Shown here piece by piece: positions 36,516 through 47,919 of a stretch of DNA of 64,000 nucleotides. Both the position numbers and the translations under genes were made by a program. Numbering within the stretch: position 1 is the first letter of the stretch; every line of letters starts with the position of its first letter. The notes beneath the pieces were generated by a model. It was not told where the DNA came from. It saw only the letters and a list, made by a program, of their open reading frames with translations, and ran no database searches. Source of the stretch: Carya illinoinensis. Its lineage: Eukaryota > Streptophyta > Magnoliopsida > Fagales > Juglandaceae. Location: positions 1,896,501 to 1,960,500 of the forward strand of contig NC_056759.1 in assembly GCF_018687715.1 (NCBI RefSeq), in the 5' to 3' direction.

Positions 36516-37019
36516 ATTTCAGTGATGGGGTTATTTCCTTGAATCACATGTTTTATTTGCTTTTTTGCATGAAATGGCTGAATTATTTTATTTCTCCAAT
36601 TTATTTTCTGTTTTGCTCCTTGATTATAATGAACTGTTTATAAAAGGGTACTAATATGGCTTATAAAATTTTGAAGGCATTATTCTCTTTCTTTGGATGA
36701 TACACTTTAAAGAACATGTGCTCATTACCCATGCATATCACCTACTAATATTGTATGGGCTTATGCGATAGACTTCAATGGCTTAAACACTTTCTTGGAT
36801 TGACTTTTTAGTGATCAGGATTTTAATTTGTTAGCATGGGAAAATGGGAAGAAAACCCATCTCTCTCAACACCATCTAACATAAATCCCTTAACCAAGGT
36901 ATGTTATATGATTTTTACTTGTTGTTACATCAATCTCGTGCTTGCTAATTATCATTATTATTTTTAAGTTAGAACATCCCAACAACTGCTCCACACTTTC
37001 TAAATTATATGCACGTTTA

Positions 37020-37330
37020 CTATGGATTAGGACCTACATGGTCACCGGCTTTTATGCCACATCCAGATGCATACCAATATCAAAGCAATATTCAGATGGT
37101 GATGATCAAACTTCATTTTTCCCCCTTTTTTCGAAAGTTTAATTGCTTTCATTTTTAGCAGAATGCTGATTACCCTTTTCATCATGGGATGGGACCTCCA
37201 ACTCCTCTCATGACTACAACCTCCGGAACGGCCGAAATATTTGATAAAGGGGATACACCCAGTGAAACTGCAGCGCCATGTTCATCGTCTAAAGTTCATG
37301 AACAAGGTGAAGAGGATAGGCTAGAGTTCA
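37020..37330 (+). pseudogene. unidentified coding-like fragment
   Basis: Two short stretches look protein-like (TWSPAFMPHPDAYQYQ, then NADYPFHHGMGPPTPLM and EIFDKGDTPSETAAP) and are separated by an intron-like T-rich segment ending ttttag. I do not recognise the family. The Pro/Tyr-rich composition could come from a transcription-factor activation region or a transposon ORF. No intact gene can be built. Confidence 0.3.
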
Positions 37331-37639
37331 TACTAAACTAAAAATCAGTTCTCTAAATATTTACAACACTTAAATATACAAATCTAATAACTAAATAACT
37401 TATAACACTTAAACTACAGATTCAACTAACATAAACCACTACCCATTCAAAATAAACAGTACAAATTAGTTCTCTAAATAATTACAACACTTAATTATAC
37501 AAACGGCATAACTAAATAACTTATAACACTTAAACTACAAATTCAACTAAGATGTAACATAAACCACTACCAAGTCAATAAATAACAACAAACAACAAAT
37601 ACAAAACCCCAATACACCTGAGGTAGCGTGCGTGAATGC

Positions 37640-38125
37640 TTTAGGACAGATTCTCTCTCAAGAATCATCAACTCAATTTTTTGAACTTCCCCATTTCTAT
37701 TGGATAGCACCATCTCTCTCTTCTCGATGTCATTCAGTATCTTATGGAGCTCAGTCTCCCTCTATTCGATATTGCTGAGTCTCTTCTCAAGCTCTTCCTC
37801 ATTCCTTAACTTTTCATTTTTTCTTTCTTGTAGATCTATGTATTTATTATTATCTGTCCACTTAAAATATTTACAGTATGGTAATCCCTTATATTTGCAC
37901 ATATATATAAAAAAAGTTAGATGTACATAATATTATGGCAATATAAACCCCTATATAGTACTAATGAAATTCTTGTAATTACCTTTGTATTGTACTAAGA
38001 AGGGTCATCTTGGATTTGTCTTAGTTTTTAAGTATCTCAATATAGCTTCAACCTCATAGAAGCACAAGGGAGGAGCCAAAGTACGTTTGCACTAGGATGA
38101 AGAAGACAGTGATGATCTTGTAGAC
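37640..38125 (-). pseudogene. GRF zinc-finger coiled-coil pseudogene
   Basis: On the minus strand a start at 38125 gives MSTRSSLSSSS, then an in-frame TAG, then LCFYEVEAILRYLKTKTNP followed by a TGA. After an intron-like gap the frame continues with CKYKGLPYCKYFKWTDNN, the second half of a GRF zinc finger. A charged coiled-coil follows (EELEKRLSNIE, stop, RETELHKILND). The arrangement is that of plant GRF/At4g04775-like proteins and parallels the intact ORF at 58779-59219. At least three stop codons show it is dead. Confidence 0.6.
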
Positions 38126-38134
38126 ATTCTAGCA

Positions 38135-39795
38135 CGAACCAGAATCACAATGGAAAGGCACACATCAAAAGACACATAAACCATACATCTATGTATTTTT
38201 CCCAGTAATTCATCATGTTGAAGAAGTCTAGTAGAAATAAATGGTCAATCAAGCAATACAACATAAACGAAAGAAAATTTTAGCAAAGTAGCAGACATGA
38301 ATTTCCATTTACTAATTTTTAAATCATCTACACGGACTAAATAATCAAAGTAGTAGTTTTTTTCCAGAAATAGATGAACATTGTATTTTTTTTTTAGAAT
38401 AATAGCTAAATAGGAATATCACTAATAAGTATTAACTACGTTAAATAGGAGTAAGTAATATGTTACTATGTTAAATCACTAGTTATCTTAAAAACAATCA
38501 ACACAAAGCAATTTATTTCTAAAGTAGATCAATATACTAAGTGATGTTAGTATATGGATGTCTTTCTAAAGTGGAATTTATTTCTAAAGCAGATCAGTTT
38601 ACTAAGATGAGGCAATGATCCATCTTTTTGGGACCTACTGTCACACTGTAGTAGGAACCTCTCAGCTATCATTCTAATTTGGGAACTCGTTAGCCATCTT
38701 GAACAATACCTATGCTTTGTATCCCACCAAATATGTAGTACTGAATTAGGCCAACAATAAAAATGAGGTTTTATTGGACCCATCAATTTCATTATCACCG
38801 ATAGAGACTACGCCAAAGTTCAAGTGGGTGAAAACCATTGTCTTGTTGTGTATTAACGTACAAATTCTTTCTTACTCTACCTTACTTTTTAAATAGGAGT
38901 GACGGCACCGAGATCAATGCTGAAATGGACATTCAAAATGAATCTTTCATCAGAGAGTTGTTTTAAAAATAAATTATACTTTCTTGGACATTTTGTAATG
39001 AACCAGTGGAAAACTCAAATTAATCCTAAACCACCCCGTTAATATGCCTGTGAGAACATCCATGCATTTTGGATTATTTATTTGGAATGTAAGTGAATGG
39101 TTGGAAATTCCTATTTGGTTTAACGTGTAACGTTTGGCCTAATTTATCTGGGTTTTTCATAATGGTTGGCAATAATTGTATTTTTTTCTCCCTTTTAATT
39201 TACAATAAGCAAACAAATTAAACACACTTACATGGCTCTCTATAAATAAGAACATTATCTTAAACACCATATTTAGGTGTCTAGGAATATGTGACCTAAT
39301 TTACCTAATTTTAAACGTAATATGATGAACTCTAAAGCATAAAGGAAAACCAAGCTTGTAAGGATCACCTAAGCATCTTCAATAAGGTTGATTATAGTAA
39401 ACAAAACTTTCTTAACTTTATATTTTGGCACATAATACGCAACTTCCTTCGCAGTGAAGGATTAAACTGGTTCTTTGTGGAAGCTTTTCAACAACACATT
39501 CACTTGTCCAAGCATGATCACAGGCACAACCCATTCACTAGTCCAATCATGATCACTAGAAAAAACTCCAAACCAAAAGATTTGAAAAGTAAAACAATGA
39601 CAAATTAACAGACTAAGAAAATAATGCATAAAAAAAATCAGAATACTATGCACTTGCCTTCCTTTTGGACTGGACAAGGGCGACAGTCTTCCTTCTTCCT
39701 TGATGGCCATATTCTAGGATTAGGACTTCGGAATGAAGGGAAAGGGGTTGGGGTTATGATTTCGGGTTGAGGGTTAGGGTTAGGGGATGAAGGGA
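38135..39795. other. intergenic region
   Basis: No gene was recognised. Scattered short ORFs, such as the minus-strand frame at 38547-38798, have no domain that I can name. Confidence 0.5.
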
Positions 39796-39799
39796 AATG

Positions 39800-40090
39800 G
39801 AAGGGTTTCAAGGGAGAGAAACACAGAGAGGGAGGGTCTTCGAAACACAGAGATGGAGAAAAGAAGGGGTTTCAATGGAGAGAAACACTTCAAGGTTCTT
39901 GCACTGCACAAAGATGGAGGAAGGAATGAGCTTCGGGTCTTCGAGGTTCTTCCAAAATCGAAACACAGAGAATGAATGAAGGGCAAACACAGAGATGGAG
40001 GAAGGAAGGGGCTTCGGCTTCGATGGTCTTTGAAAGTTGAAAAACAGAGAATGAAGAAAGGGGACACACGGACTTCGGGTCTTCAGAATC
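39800..40090. repeat. degenerate GA-rich minisatellite-like region
   Basis: Words such as gaaacacagagatggagg, gaaggggcttcgg and tcttcgaggttctt recur in imperfect order. All reading frames are long but low in complexity, as expected for purine-rich DNA. It may be the former promoter/leader side of the GRF pseudogene's element (inference). Confidence 0.6.
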
Positions 40091-40399
40091 AGAGAGAAGT
40101 AGGAGGAAAAGGGGTGGGAAACTAAAAAAAACAAAATGGTGCCGTTTTGATTTTTTCCATATCAGCATCGTTTGCACGGCGCCTGCACGAGCTGACTGCA
40201 TCCAGACTTTTTCTTAAAAAAATAATTCTAGACTAACACAACTGGAAGGTGCTACATGGGGCCCTAGAACTTGAGTTTAAAGAAAATAAGAAATAAAATA
40301 AAATAAGCTAATCAGAATGTTATAAATAGAAAAGAAAAAGAAAAATTAAAAATTAAGTATAAGTTTAATTGACAATCTTACAAATAAAAAAGAAAATGA

Positions 40400-40698
40400 A
40401 AAAATAAAAATATAAGTAAAATAAATTTTGACCAAAACCAGAATAATTAAAAAAATAAAAATATTAGTAAAATAAATTTTGACCACGATCAGAATAATTA
40501 AAAAAATTAAAAAATAAAAATATTAGTGAAATAAATTTTGACCAAGCGATCAGAATAGTTTTAACAAATATTAGAGAAATTGTTTTTTGAACAAATAGAA
40601 AAGAAAAGGAAAAAAATAAAATTACGTGTAAGTTTAATTAACAATCCTACAAATAAAAAAGAAAAGGAAAAAAATAAAGATATTAGTAAATTAAATTT
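40400..40698. repeat. AT-rich tandem repeat, period about 65
   Basis: The unit aaatattagtaaaataaatt plus ttgaccaNNNNcagaata occurs three times to 40560. A diverged further unit (attagtaaattaaattt) is split by the MITE at 40699-40872, and its continuation ttgaccacgattaga begins at 40881. Confidence 0.75.
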
Positions 40699-40872
40699 GA
40701 GTAATTCTACATATAGTCGTAGAGTATGCAAACGCCGCATAATCGTTTTGAAAAAGAGTGGAATATGCAATTAAAAAATTAGTTTTTTTTTTTTATATGG
40801 ATCCCATATTAGTTATTTTTTTTAAGAAATTACAAAATACTTACACAACCACGACTGCAAATATCATTTTTC
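40699..40872. mobile_element. Mutator-type MITE (174 bp)
   Basis: A perfect 9-bp duplication attaaattt flanks it (40690-40698 and 40873-40881). Imperfect inverted termini match around atatagtcgtag / ttgcagtcgtgg. The internal words gtatgcaaacgccg and aaaagagtgg and the subterminal cacaaccacgactgc are typical of a widespread woody-plant MITE as I recall it. It is inserted into a unit of the local tandem repeat. Confidence 0.75.
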
Positions 40873-40976
40873 ATTAAATTTTGACCACGATTAGATATTT
40901 AAATCCACTCACACAAATCACTTCTTACTGATTCTACTGAAGCACAAAAGTAACAGCAGCACGTAGTAATAAATTT

Positions 40977-41921
40977 CGTAACTGCTAGGGACAACTGGCT
41001 GCGTCCCCGCCGCGGCCTCGGGTCCTACCTGGCATTATCCCTAGACGACATCGTTCTAATTTGAACAACAAAACAAACCGAGCCACCCACTTCGTCTTCT
41101 CCCTGTCTTCATCCCTTCACCCAACTTCGAGAATCGAAACCTACCATCTTCGGCGTTCTCTTCACCCATCATCAACTCCTCCCCACCAAATCACCCATCT
41201 TCTGGTTTCTAAGACTTCATGTCCTAATGTTTTTTTTTTCCTTTTTGGGTCTCATATTTTTTTCTTTCTGTTTGTCATCAAACCCAAGCGTACTTCTCCC
41301 TTCTATTTCACTACTTTTATTTCATCCATTTGTTTCCGATCTGATTTTCAACAAATGAAGCAATCGAATTAATAGATAATCGACAAAACTCAGCAAAGTT
41401 AATCACTTTTTTTTCCAAACCACAACCATTTTTTCCAACCACATGCACACGGAGACACCACACGAAGCCGACGAACGCACGAGATCTACCAGCTGTTGTC
41501 TCGAATCTCATATTTGTAGGATATGCGTGATTTTCCTCTATTTTCTTAGCAACCAAACATACTGTTATGGACCATTGCAGACTATAGCATGATTTTCTTC
41601 TATTTTCTCGGCAACCAAACAGACTATTACAAACTATTTTCAGATTTTTCTCTGTTTTCTCGACAACCAAACAGATTTTTCTTTGCTTTCCTCTGTTTTT
41701 CTCAAAGTTTTTTTGCCAGGCTTCGAGCTTGTCTTTGAGCTTGATGGGATGAGAATGCAGTGGAAATTCGAAGGGAATGAGAGGGAGAGGGAAAGAAATG
41801 AAGAGAAAAGAAAAGGCAGAGGAATCCTATCTCAAAAGAAAACGACACCATTGTGTTTTTTATGCCACGTAGGATACGAGGCCGCAGCGGGGGCATCTCG
41901 TGGTTGTGTATAGCGTTTCTC
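40977..41921. mobile_element. MULE-like non-autonomous element (945 bp) with long inverted repeats
   Basis: The left arm (gctagggacaactggctgcg, cgcggcctcgggtcctacct) is inverted at the right end (gctatacacaaccacgagat, gcggcctcgtatcctacgtg, read inward). The imperfect repeat is about 70 bases. aataaattt at 40968-40976 and 41922-41930 fits a 9-bp duplication, but the same word also belongs to the local tandem repeat. The interior contains a minisatellite (41540-41690, ttctcggcaaccaaacag) and an unrecognised 103-codon ORF (41061-41372). Confidence 0.6.
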
Positions 41922-41930
41922 AATAAATTT

Positions 41931-42420
41931 AGACGATCATATATTTAAATCCACTGACAGAATTCACTTTTTACTGATTTTAGTGTGCGACAAAAGATGT
42001 AGCGGCAAATATGACTACTGATGACTAGTGACACACATGGCCAACACGGGCCCTATGTAACCTTATTTTAAATAAATACAAAATAAATACAGAAATTAAC
42101 ACGACTTTAACAACATAAAACACAATTTTAAACAACATAGCAGTATAATTCCTGTGTATTGAAAAATGGTATAGATGGAATGGCATAATTTTTCATTGAT
42201 TTTCCCTACGTAAAACACAATGGCAGACAGGGAATGGCATAATTTTAAAACAGAACATTGGGCACACTGGGAGTTTTCTAATTATCTAATTTTCTCTCTC
42301 TTTGCAGGTATACGTACGGCTGCATACACCTGAAATTGGAAGAGAAATTTAAATAATTGTAACTTATTTTAAATTCATTTGGTTGTTATCATGTTGATTT
42401 CGTTAATTTTGTAAATATAA
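41931..42420. other. flanking repeat copy and intergenic DNA
   Basis: 41931-41990 (atatttaaatccactgacag) is a diverged direct copy of 40885-40945 on the other side of the MULE-like element. No gene was seen. Confidence 0.5.
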
Positions 42421-43372
42421 AACAAGGAGTAATTGTTGCGACTAAACTCTGACTCAAATTAATGAATCAAAAATCTAGTGCAGTTTTACCTGCAAGTATA
42501 CAGGCGTTGTAGTATCTTACAGGATCGTATCCACAGGGATTGACTTTTGTGATAAAGAAATAAATTCAGACAATAAAACGAAATTACTAAAAGAAACGTA
42601 CTATCAAATGAAGATTGATAAAATGAATGGAAAAAGACTAAGGTTTCGATGATCCATCTAATAATTTATGATATTGTTTCCGATTGATTTACTTCAATTA
42701 AACTAGAATAATGATTCCGTTTAATTGGAAGATTTAGCATTTAAGATTGAGAAAAACAAACGCTTATGATTGAGCGTGAATGATTGATGGTTAAAACATT
42801 TACGAATCTATTTGAATATCACAGGGATTCCTCAAGCATTCACTGTATTCGAAAATCACAATGAATCAAGACGAGTATATAGATAATCAAATTATCCAAA
42901 TAAAATCTTTCAATCAATCAAGCTTGCAAAATAGATTTTACGTCGATTCGGAAACTATATGTAAATCATTAAACTTCACCTCTAACCTTAGTATGGAAAT
43001 TTAGCCAAACATATTTATTACAAATACTATAGAAATCATATAAATATTATTCATTAGAAAACTAAAATGAAATACAAGAAATACTAGGCAACAATTTAGA
43101 AACAACAAAATTTAAAATCTGGTCAACATTGAAAGAATAAAGCTCACAACGTTATTAAAATGCATAAAACAGAAATTGAAACTAAGTTGTAGCCCAATGC
43201 CAAAAGAAAAACATGAATAATCGAAAAGGAATACAACTCCAACCACTTCACATGTCCCTTTCTTCCACTCACAAGTCCCCACTCTATTCCTTTTACTCTA
43301 CACCCACCAATTTCTTTCAACTCTTCCCTCTCTCCTTTCCGTGTCTCTTCCCCCACTTCTCCCTCAATGTCT

Positions 43373-43389
43373 CCCCCCCCCCCCCCCCC
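43373..43389. repeat. poly-C tract (17 C)
   Basis: Third long C homopolymer in the window, within a pyrimidine-rich stretch of the retrotransposon-like region. Confidence 0.8.
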
Positions 43390-45711
43390 AACACCTGCTG
43401 CCCGAACGAAAATAATAAAAAAGAACCACCAACCCGCACATCACTCCTTCAATCACTCGGCTGCACACTCCTTTTCACTTCCAATTATTCCAGCCTCCTT
43501 TCTTTTCTTTAATGAGGGCCCATGCCTCAGCTAACCATGTGCTTCTCTCTTTGTCCAGCATTATATATATATATATATATACATATGTGCCTTACGTAAT
43601 CAGATTAACTTTTAAGCGCAAAATTCCAGCACCATTGGTTGACTACTTGCTCACCCACTCTCCTTCAATCACGGCACAACACATCTCTATAATTCTGTCT
43701 ACTTGGATGCTCTCGGTCAGCTAATTCCAGCCCCACATTCCACCTCCATCTCCCACTCTCACTTTCAACCGATCTTTCTTTTTCGTAAATGTCTTCTTCT
43801 CTCTTTCGGTGGTTGTTTTATTTTCCTTCATTTCCGTCTTTTGCTTTTTATTTCGGTTGTTTTATTTTTTATTTTCCGAATGCTCTCTCCACGTTTCCAC
43901 CAGCTCCACCAACTTTGCTTTCATTGTTTCTCTTCTTCCAGCTCATCACCAACTTTGCTTTCTCTTTAATCATGCACCTCCCAAATAGATTTCATGCGTC
44001 CACTCTCCCTTGTGTCTCTTTTATTTATTCCATGGCGCATAGCTCAACAATTCTTTTCAACAGCCACCTGTTTTGATTCCGTAAAAATGCTTCTGTTTGT
44101 GTGTTCCACTAATGTTGGTGCCGCGTGTATCTATAAACAACCACTGAAAAGTCATCTCCCATGTGAATTTTATTCAAGCTGAAAATAAGTAGATAAAAAT
44201 AACACTCAAACATAAATTAAAATAAAAAAATAGATTATCACAAATATGTTATATATGTGAGGAAATATTGCCCAATTACATCATAAATGTAAAATTAAGC
44301 ATAAACATGATATCAATCTATTAAAAATCACAACTCGTATTTATGCTTATTAACCATTTTTCCATCTAAAACCAATAATAATGTCATGAAGAATTTAAAA
44401 TACATTAGTTTTAAATAGCTAAAACATGTAATATTTCAGCTCAATCACACCCCCAAACTAACTTTTTGCTAATCCTTGAGCAAAATAGTGAAAATTAATT
44501 GAGATGAATATTGCATAAAGCTCAAAATTCAAACAAAAACAATCAAACATAATTCTGAATTCTCACAAAAAATCAATTCGTGACTACTCAACACCAGGAG
44601 TTATATCCACAAGGAAAGTCTCAACAATTATTCATATAGAATTGGGGCAAATGTCTCAGAACTCGGATATGTGTGTGTGGCTAAACTTCTGTGTGTTCCT
44701 CACTAATAAACATGATTTATCATAGGATTTTTCAACCTTAAGATTAATCATTATTGATTCTAACTACCTCAAAGCCTAAGGGACTAGCAGTTTTCACGCC
44801 AACTCTGTTTAAAGGTTGAACATTCAACCCCCAAAGTTTTGGATAACTGTTTCTAGCCCTTTATTTAGGAAAACTTACACGATTTTCCTTTTTCTTTTCT
44901 CTTTTTCTTTTTTTATTTTTATTTTTTATTTTTTTATTTTTTTTATTTTTTATTTTTTTTTCTATATAAGGCTAGGTAGTCCTGCAGTTTACTTCTCCTG
45001 TTTTAAATCAATGAACATTAATGAGGAACACTACAAGTGTAAGTATGTGCAAAATGTTCTTTCAAAACTTGTCCTTCATTCTATATAAATCATACTAATT
45101 CTCATTTTTGTAAATATCGCATCCCGGTGTTTCAAGTCACTCCTCAACAAAATATGATGCATCATAAGTCATGTTCTATGCTTAAGGTTGAAAATAAATC
45201 TTCACAAAATAATTCCGCTCAACTACTCCACCAAGATACTCAAATTTCACAAAAATGCCAGAAGTGTGTGTTAATCATTTTTGTTTCAATGTCCCTCACA
45301 ATTTTTTTTTCTTTTCTCTTTTTTTTTTTTTTTTTTTGTATATTATTAGGTACTACTAAATTTTCAACAGAAAACCCTCCCCCCAACTAAATGTGACATT
45401 GTCCTCAATGTTCAGCAATTGAATATTCGATGATGTATGTTATACAGACATGAATTGGATCAAGATAAACGATGTAGAACATATATTGAGACGAAAATGA
45501 TTAAACAGAGAGGAAAAATTCACATGAGATATTCAAGCGTACACAGGGAGTAGATTTCTGTCAACGTGAAAAACACAAAAAGCAAAACAAAGAAAAAACA
45601 AACAAACGAAATGCAAAATACAAAAAACAAGCAGAATCCTCCAGAGTAGTGGACTCAAAACAAAATAAACAAAATGCAAAACAAGCAGGAAAGAATTATT
45701 TTTTTTTTTTT

Positions 45712-46116
45712 TTACATAAACTTGAGGTTCTTAGCCTCCTGCTTGAGACGCTCATGCTCTTCATACAACATCAGGTCATCCTTAGCCATGGGAGCTGGCA
45801 AGCGGAATGAAGAATCTAAAAGAGACTTCAACCGTTTATTCTTTTGCCGTTCGATTCCTTCCCTTATGTGAGACTCTTGAGAAATTCGTTGAAGTACAAC
45901 GATTTGCTCTTTAAGCCTTTCAACCTCTTGGTTTTTGGCTTGCACCCGCTGGGAAAAAGCAATAATGGAGGATGAGTAGCGAGTCCCAAGACTCACCAGG
46001 TCGTAGATGGCATCGGAGTCTGACCTATTAGCCATACTATTATTTTCTAGTTGCAACATGGCACTAATGGTGGCTGCAGAAAGGACAGGAGGCTGAGATG
46101 CAGATGAATGAGCCAT
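45712..46116 (-). CDS. hypothetical coiled-coil protein (134 aa)
   Basis: I do not recognise the family. The 134-aa ORF has a Ser/Ala-rich start (MAHSSASQPPVLSAATISAM), an Asn/Ser segment and a charged heptad-like region (QEVERLKEQIVVLQRISQ, later EEHERLKQEAKNLKFM) predicting a coiled coil. There is no signal peptide or membrane helix. It reads opposite to the pyrimidine-rich strand of a retrotransposon-like region. Antisense ORFs between pol and the 3' LTR are known in some plant Gypsy/Tat elements, which is one possible explanation. It could also be a chance ORF, although codon use looks protein-like. Confidence 0.35.
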   Translation of the reverse strand: MAHSSASQPPVLSAATISAMLQLENNSMANRSDSDAIYDLVSLGTRYSSSIIAFSQRVQAKNQEVERLKEQIVVLQRISQESHIREGIERQKNKRLKSLLDSSFRLPAPMAKDDLMLYEEHERLKQEAKNLKFM

Positions 46117-46444
46117 TGACAGAAGAAAATAAGGCTTAAAAACGAGAATGTTGAAAGAATGCAGATGAGTTTATAGAGATGAGAAGAAAACTTGATGCGG
46201 ATTTGATGAAGTTCAGGACTGATTTTATAGAGATAGCACAAAGAACCAGACGAGCTATCATCCAAGTCAAAAAGCAATGTGATTTCGGTGAAATGACATT
46301 TCTTAGAAACTCGGAGCCTTCAATCACGTTTTTCAACAACATCAGGCGATTTTTTCAAATCTCCAGCCACTCTTGTCAGGTCACGGACGGACCCAATCTT
46401 TTTTCAACTATCTACAGTGTCTATTAACGGACCGTTTTCTTCTG

Positions 46445-46860
46445 TCTACACCCCCCAACTAGCATCTTCAAATATTTGCATAGCTATGTCCAATACTTTT
46501 ACATGTTTAAAGATCTACTATTCACTCTCCAAAACATATTTTATTCATTCTTTTTCTCTTCTCCCACTCTCTTTCTACATATTTTACCTTTAAATATTTT
46601 ACTACATATTTTACTCATTCACTCCCCAAAAAATATTTTACTTAAATATTTTACATATTTGAATATCAAACCCTATTAAAAAAAAGCAAAAAAAATAAAA
46701 TAAAATGATAATATTTTATTATTATTTTGTCTCAAATTTGCATAATCCAATATGGAAATTTTGTTTGTATGGCAAATTAGATCTCCAAAAGATGTGATTT
46801 TGCATATACATATGCCTAAACCAACGTGAATGCTCTAACTCAGTCAAAAGTGGTCCACAT
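46445..46860 (-). mobile_element. MITE family C, copy 2 (inverted)
   Basis: Read on the minus strand it begins gagcattcacgttggttta and continues tatgcaaaatcacatctttt. It also contains gaatagtagatc, as at 61127. It shares its termini with 60731-61269. Confidence 0.55.
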
Positions 46861-47206
46861 CATGCATTGATTACAATGGCAGCTTCTTCCATGGCAGTAG
46901 GTGCATTCTACGATATTTCGTCGTCGCCTTCCCGATATCTTGTAGCCTCTCTCTATCTGTGGCAATTATTTAAGGGGAGCACTTCTTCTCATGATATATA
47001 GCGGAAGAAATTAAGGTTGGAGTGCTGCAGCTAGAGCCTGGTGGATGCATTCCTTACCTGGGTAATCAAGACTCCATGATCCGCAAGGTCTAATTAGGAG
47101 CAGAAGACACTACTGTTCGTTCTCAAAAAGCGTAAGCCTACTCACCTGCTATACTCATCGATCATGATCAGTTTGTGTTTATGAAATTCAAAGGGCTAGC
47201 TAGATA

Positions 47207-47212
<6 letters not shown>

Positions 47213-47250
<38 letters not shown>
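47213..47250. repeat. (TA)n microsatellite
   Basis: About 38 bases of alternating TA between the putative leader region and the receptor kinase exons. Confidence 0.85.
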
Positions 47251-47256
<6 letters not shown>

Positions 47257-47445
47257 CATATTGGCTAGCTAAATATATAAGCTTTAATTAATATCTTCGA
47301 GTACTTAAGGTATAGAGCCAATTCTAATAAATGAACGAAGAAAGTATTCATAGAAATTGATCGATCGGTGGTCTCCAGCTTGGACAAACATCCTAGTTGC
47401 TTCTTATTTATATTTATCCGAATCTTCTCCTGTTTATATTAATTA

Positions 47446-47646
47446 GAAAAATTCTGTTGATCATTCTAACACCATATATAATTTTTTAATTTTTAATTTT
47501 TTTCTCTTACTAAATATATAGTGTATGAATGATAAATAGAAAAGCTCAATTAGTTTAAGAATAATAAAACTAAAAATAATTTTAAAAAATTTAAAATAAA
47601 AATAAATATGATGTGTGGTGTATAAAACGATAAGTAGCAAACTTCT
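47446..47646. mobile_element. MITE family B, copy 2
   Basis: Same order as 23823-24035: a tgatcattctaacaccat end, core agtgtatgaatgataaata and tcaattagtttaa, and end gatgtgtggtgtataaaacg. It lies upstream of the receptor kinase. Confidence 0.55.
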
Positions 47647-47919
47647 ATTAATTAATGTTGCTTGCTTTTATATAGCACGTACAGTCTTGAGTGATCATAT
47701 ATATATTTCTCGAGAAAATATTGAGAGCAGCTATTATTAATCACTGCACACTACACATCTTATAAAAAATGTCTATATATCATATGAAAAGTATCTCTAC
47801 ACCCTATAAAAACTTATATGTGTGTGGTGTACAGCATAAATAGTAGCTGATACGTAGAATTACTCATATTTCTCACCCTCCTTGCCATGCATATCTAAAG
47901 TCTAATCTTGTTTGTCCAG

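Larger units (their letters stand above)
42425..46440. mobile_element. probable LTR-retrotransposon-derived non-coding region
   Basis: gcaagtatacaggcgttgta, atcgtatccacagggattg (about 42493-42542), acacccccaaactaactttt (about 44450) and ccccaactaaatgtgacatt (about 45382) resemble sequence I recall from long non-coding parts of plant Gypsy/Tat-type elements. No gag-pol domain, primer-binding site or paired LTR was found, so family and boundaries are tentative. It contains pyrimidine-rich stretches and one ORF on the minus strand (45712-46116). Confidence 0.35.
46861..47919. other. 5' region of the receptor kinase gene
   Basis: Contains a (TA)n run (47213-47250), MITE B copy 2 (47446-47646) and no recognisable ectodomain exon. 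A weak candidate upstream exon ends at about 47131 (aaaaagc|gtaagc) and encodes roughly EDTTVRSQK in phase with the next exon. An in-frame TAA just upstream argues against extending it further. Confidence 0.4.

Noticed and set aside
39780..40201. Several overlapping ORFs of 60-108 aa on both strands
   Set aside because: All frames are open because the region is a purine-rich degenerate minisatellite. No consistent protein signal.
43213..44182. Plus-strand Phe/Ser/Pro-rich ORFs
   Set aside because: They arise from pyrimidine-rich sequence and homopolymers in the retrotransposon-like region.
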